From Permianibacter sp046297695 (GTDB lineage Bacteria > Pseudomonadota > Gammaproteobacteria > Enterobacterales > Permianibacteraceae): DNA of 5,983 nt. The notes beneath the pieces are model-generated. The model had not been told where the DNA came from and did not search any database. It was given only the letters and a program-made list of their open reading frames with translations. The translations under genes and the position numbers were made by a program. Location of the stretch: positions 1-5,983 of the forward strand of contig JBKBHF010000068.1 of NCBI GenBank assembly GCA_046297695.1, given 5' to 3'. The first letter of the stretch is position 1. Each line of letters begins with the position of its first letter. This document shows positions 5,932 through 5,983 of this stretch, piece by piece.

Positions 5932-5983
5932 GCGGCAACTACCCCCTCCCGGCCCCTTCACAGGGGAAGGCCGGGAGGGGTAG
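5932..5983 (-). repeat. Inverted palindromic copy of the left-end repeat
   Basis: Bases 5932-5954, read on the minus strand, match 119-141 with one mismatch (GGCCGGGAGG then GGGTAGTTGCCGC) and match 6-29 apart from one extra G. On the plus strand the arm 5939-5954 pairs with 5969-5983 to give a 15-bp stem with one bulged C and a 14-base loop. The element begins about 50 bases upstream of the hrpA start and probably overlaps its promoter region. It runs to the window edge and may continue beyond. No typical promoter pair is clear in the remaining upstream bases. Confidence 0.8.

Overview
The window reads as a piece of a proteobacterial chromosome, most likely gammaproteobacterial. The main evidence is a full-length HrpA-type DEAH-box RNA helicase that aligns end to end with the Escherichia coli protein as I remember it, including its C-terminal tail. 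A YecR-like lipoprotein and dispersed extragenic palindromes of a kind common in GC-rich Proteobacteria agree with this. I cannot name the genus.

Layout: bases 1-929 hold no gene I can support and are a mosaic of extragenic repeats. These are an 83-base unit repeated in tandem at about 112-base spacing (1-195), a hairpin cluster (184-349), a dRS3-like pair of inverted hairpins (476-558), and a second hairpin cluster in opposite orientation (741-873). Three genes follow, all on the minus strand. They are a small secreted protein with a His/Cys motif and an Excalibur calcium-binding-type domain (930-1265), a small YecR-like lipoprotein with a clear intrinsic terminator just after its stop (1394-1729, terminator 1346-1391), and hrpA (1834-5883), which fills about two thirds of the window. 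The last 50 bases hold an inverted, palindromic copy of the repeat seen at bases 1-142, just upstream of hrpA.

In transcription order the genes are hrpA, then the lipoprotein, then the Excalibur protein. hrpA and the lipoprotein are 104 bases apart with no convincing terminator between them, so read-through is possible. The lipoprotein terminator separates it from the Excalibur gene, which has its own strong ribosome binding site. HrpA acts in the cytoplasm on RNA and ribosomes, while the two small proteins are exported, so I see no shared pathway. I found no sign of a defence system, CRISPR array, transposase, phage gene, tRNA or rRNA. The least ordinary material is the nested inverted-repeat mosaic at the left end and its echo at the right end.
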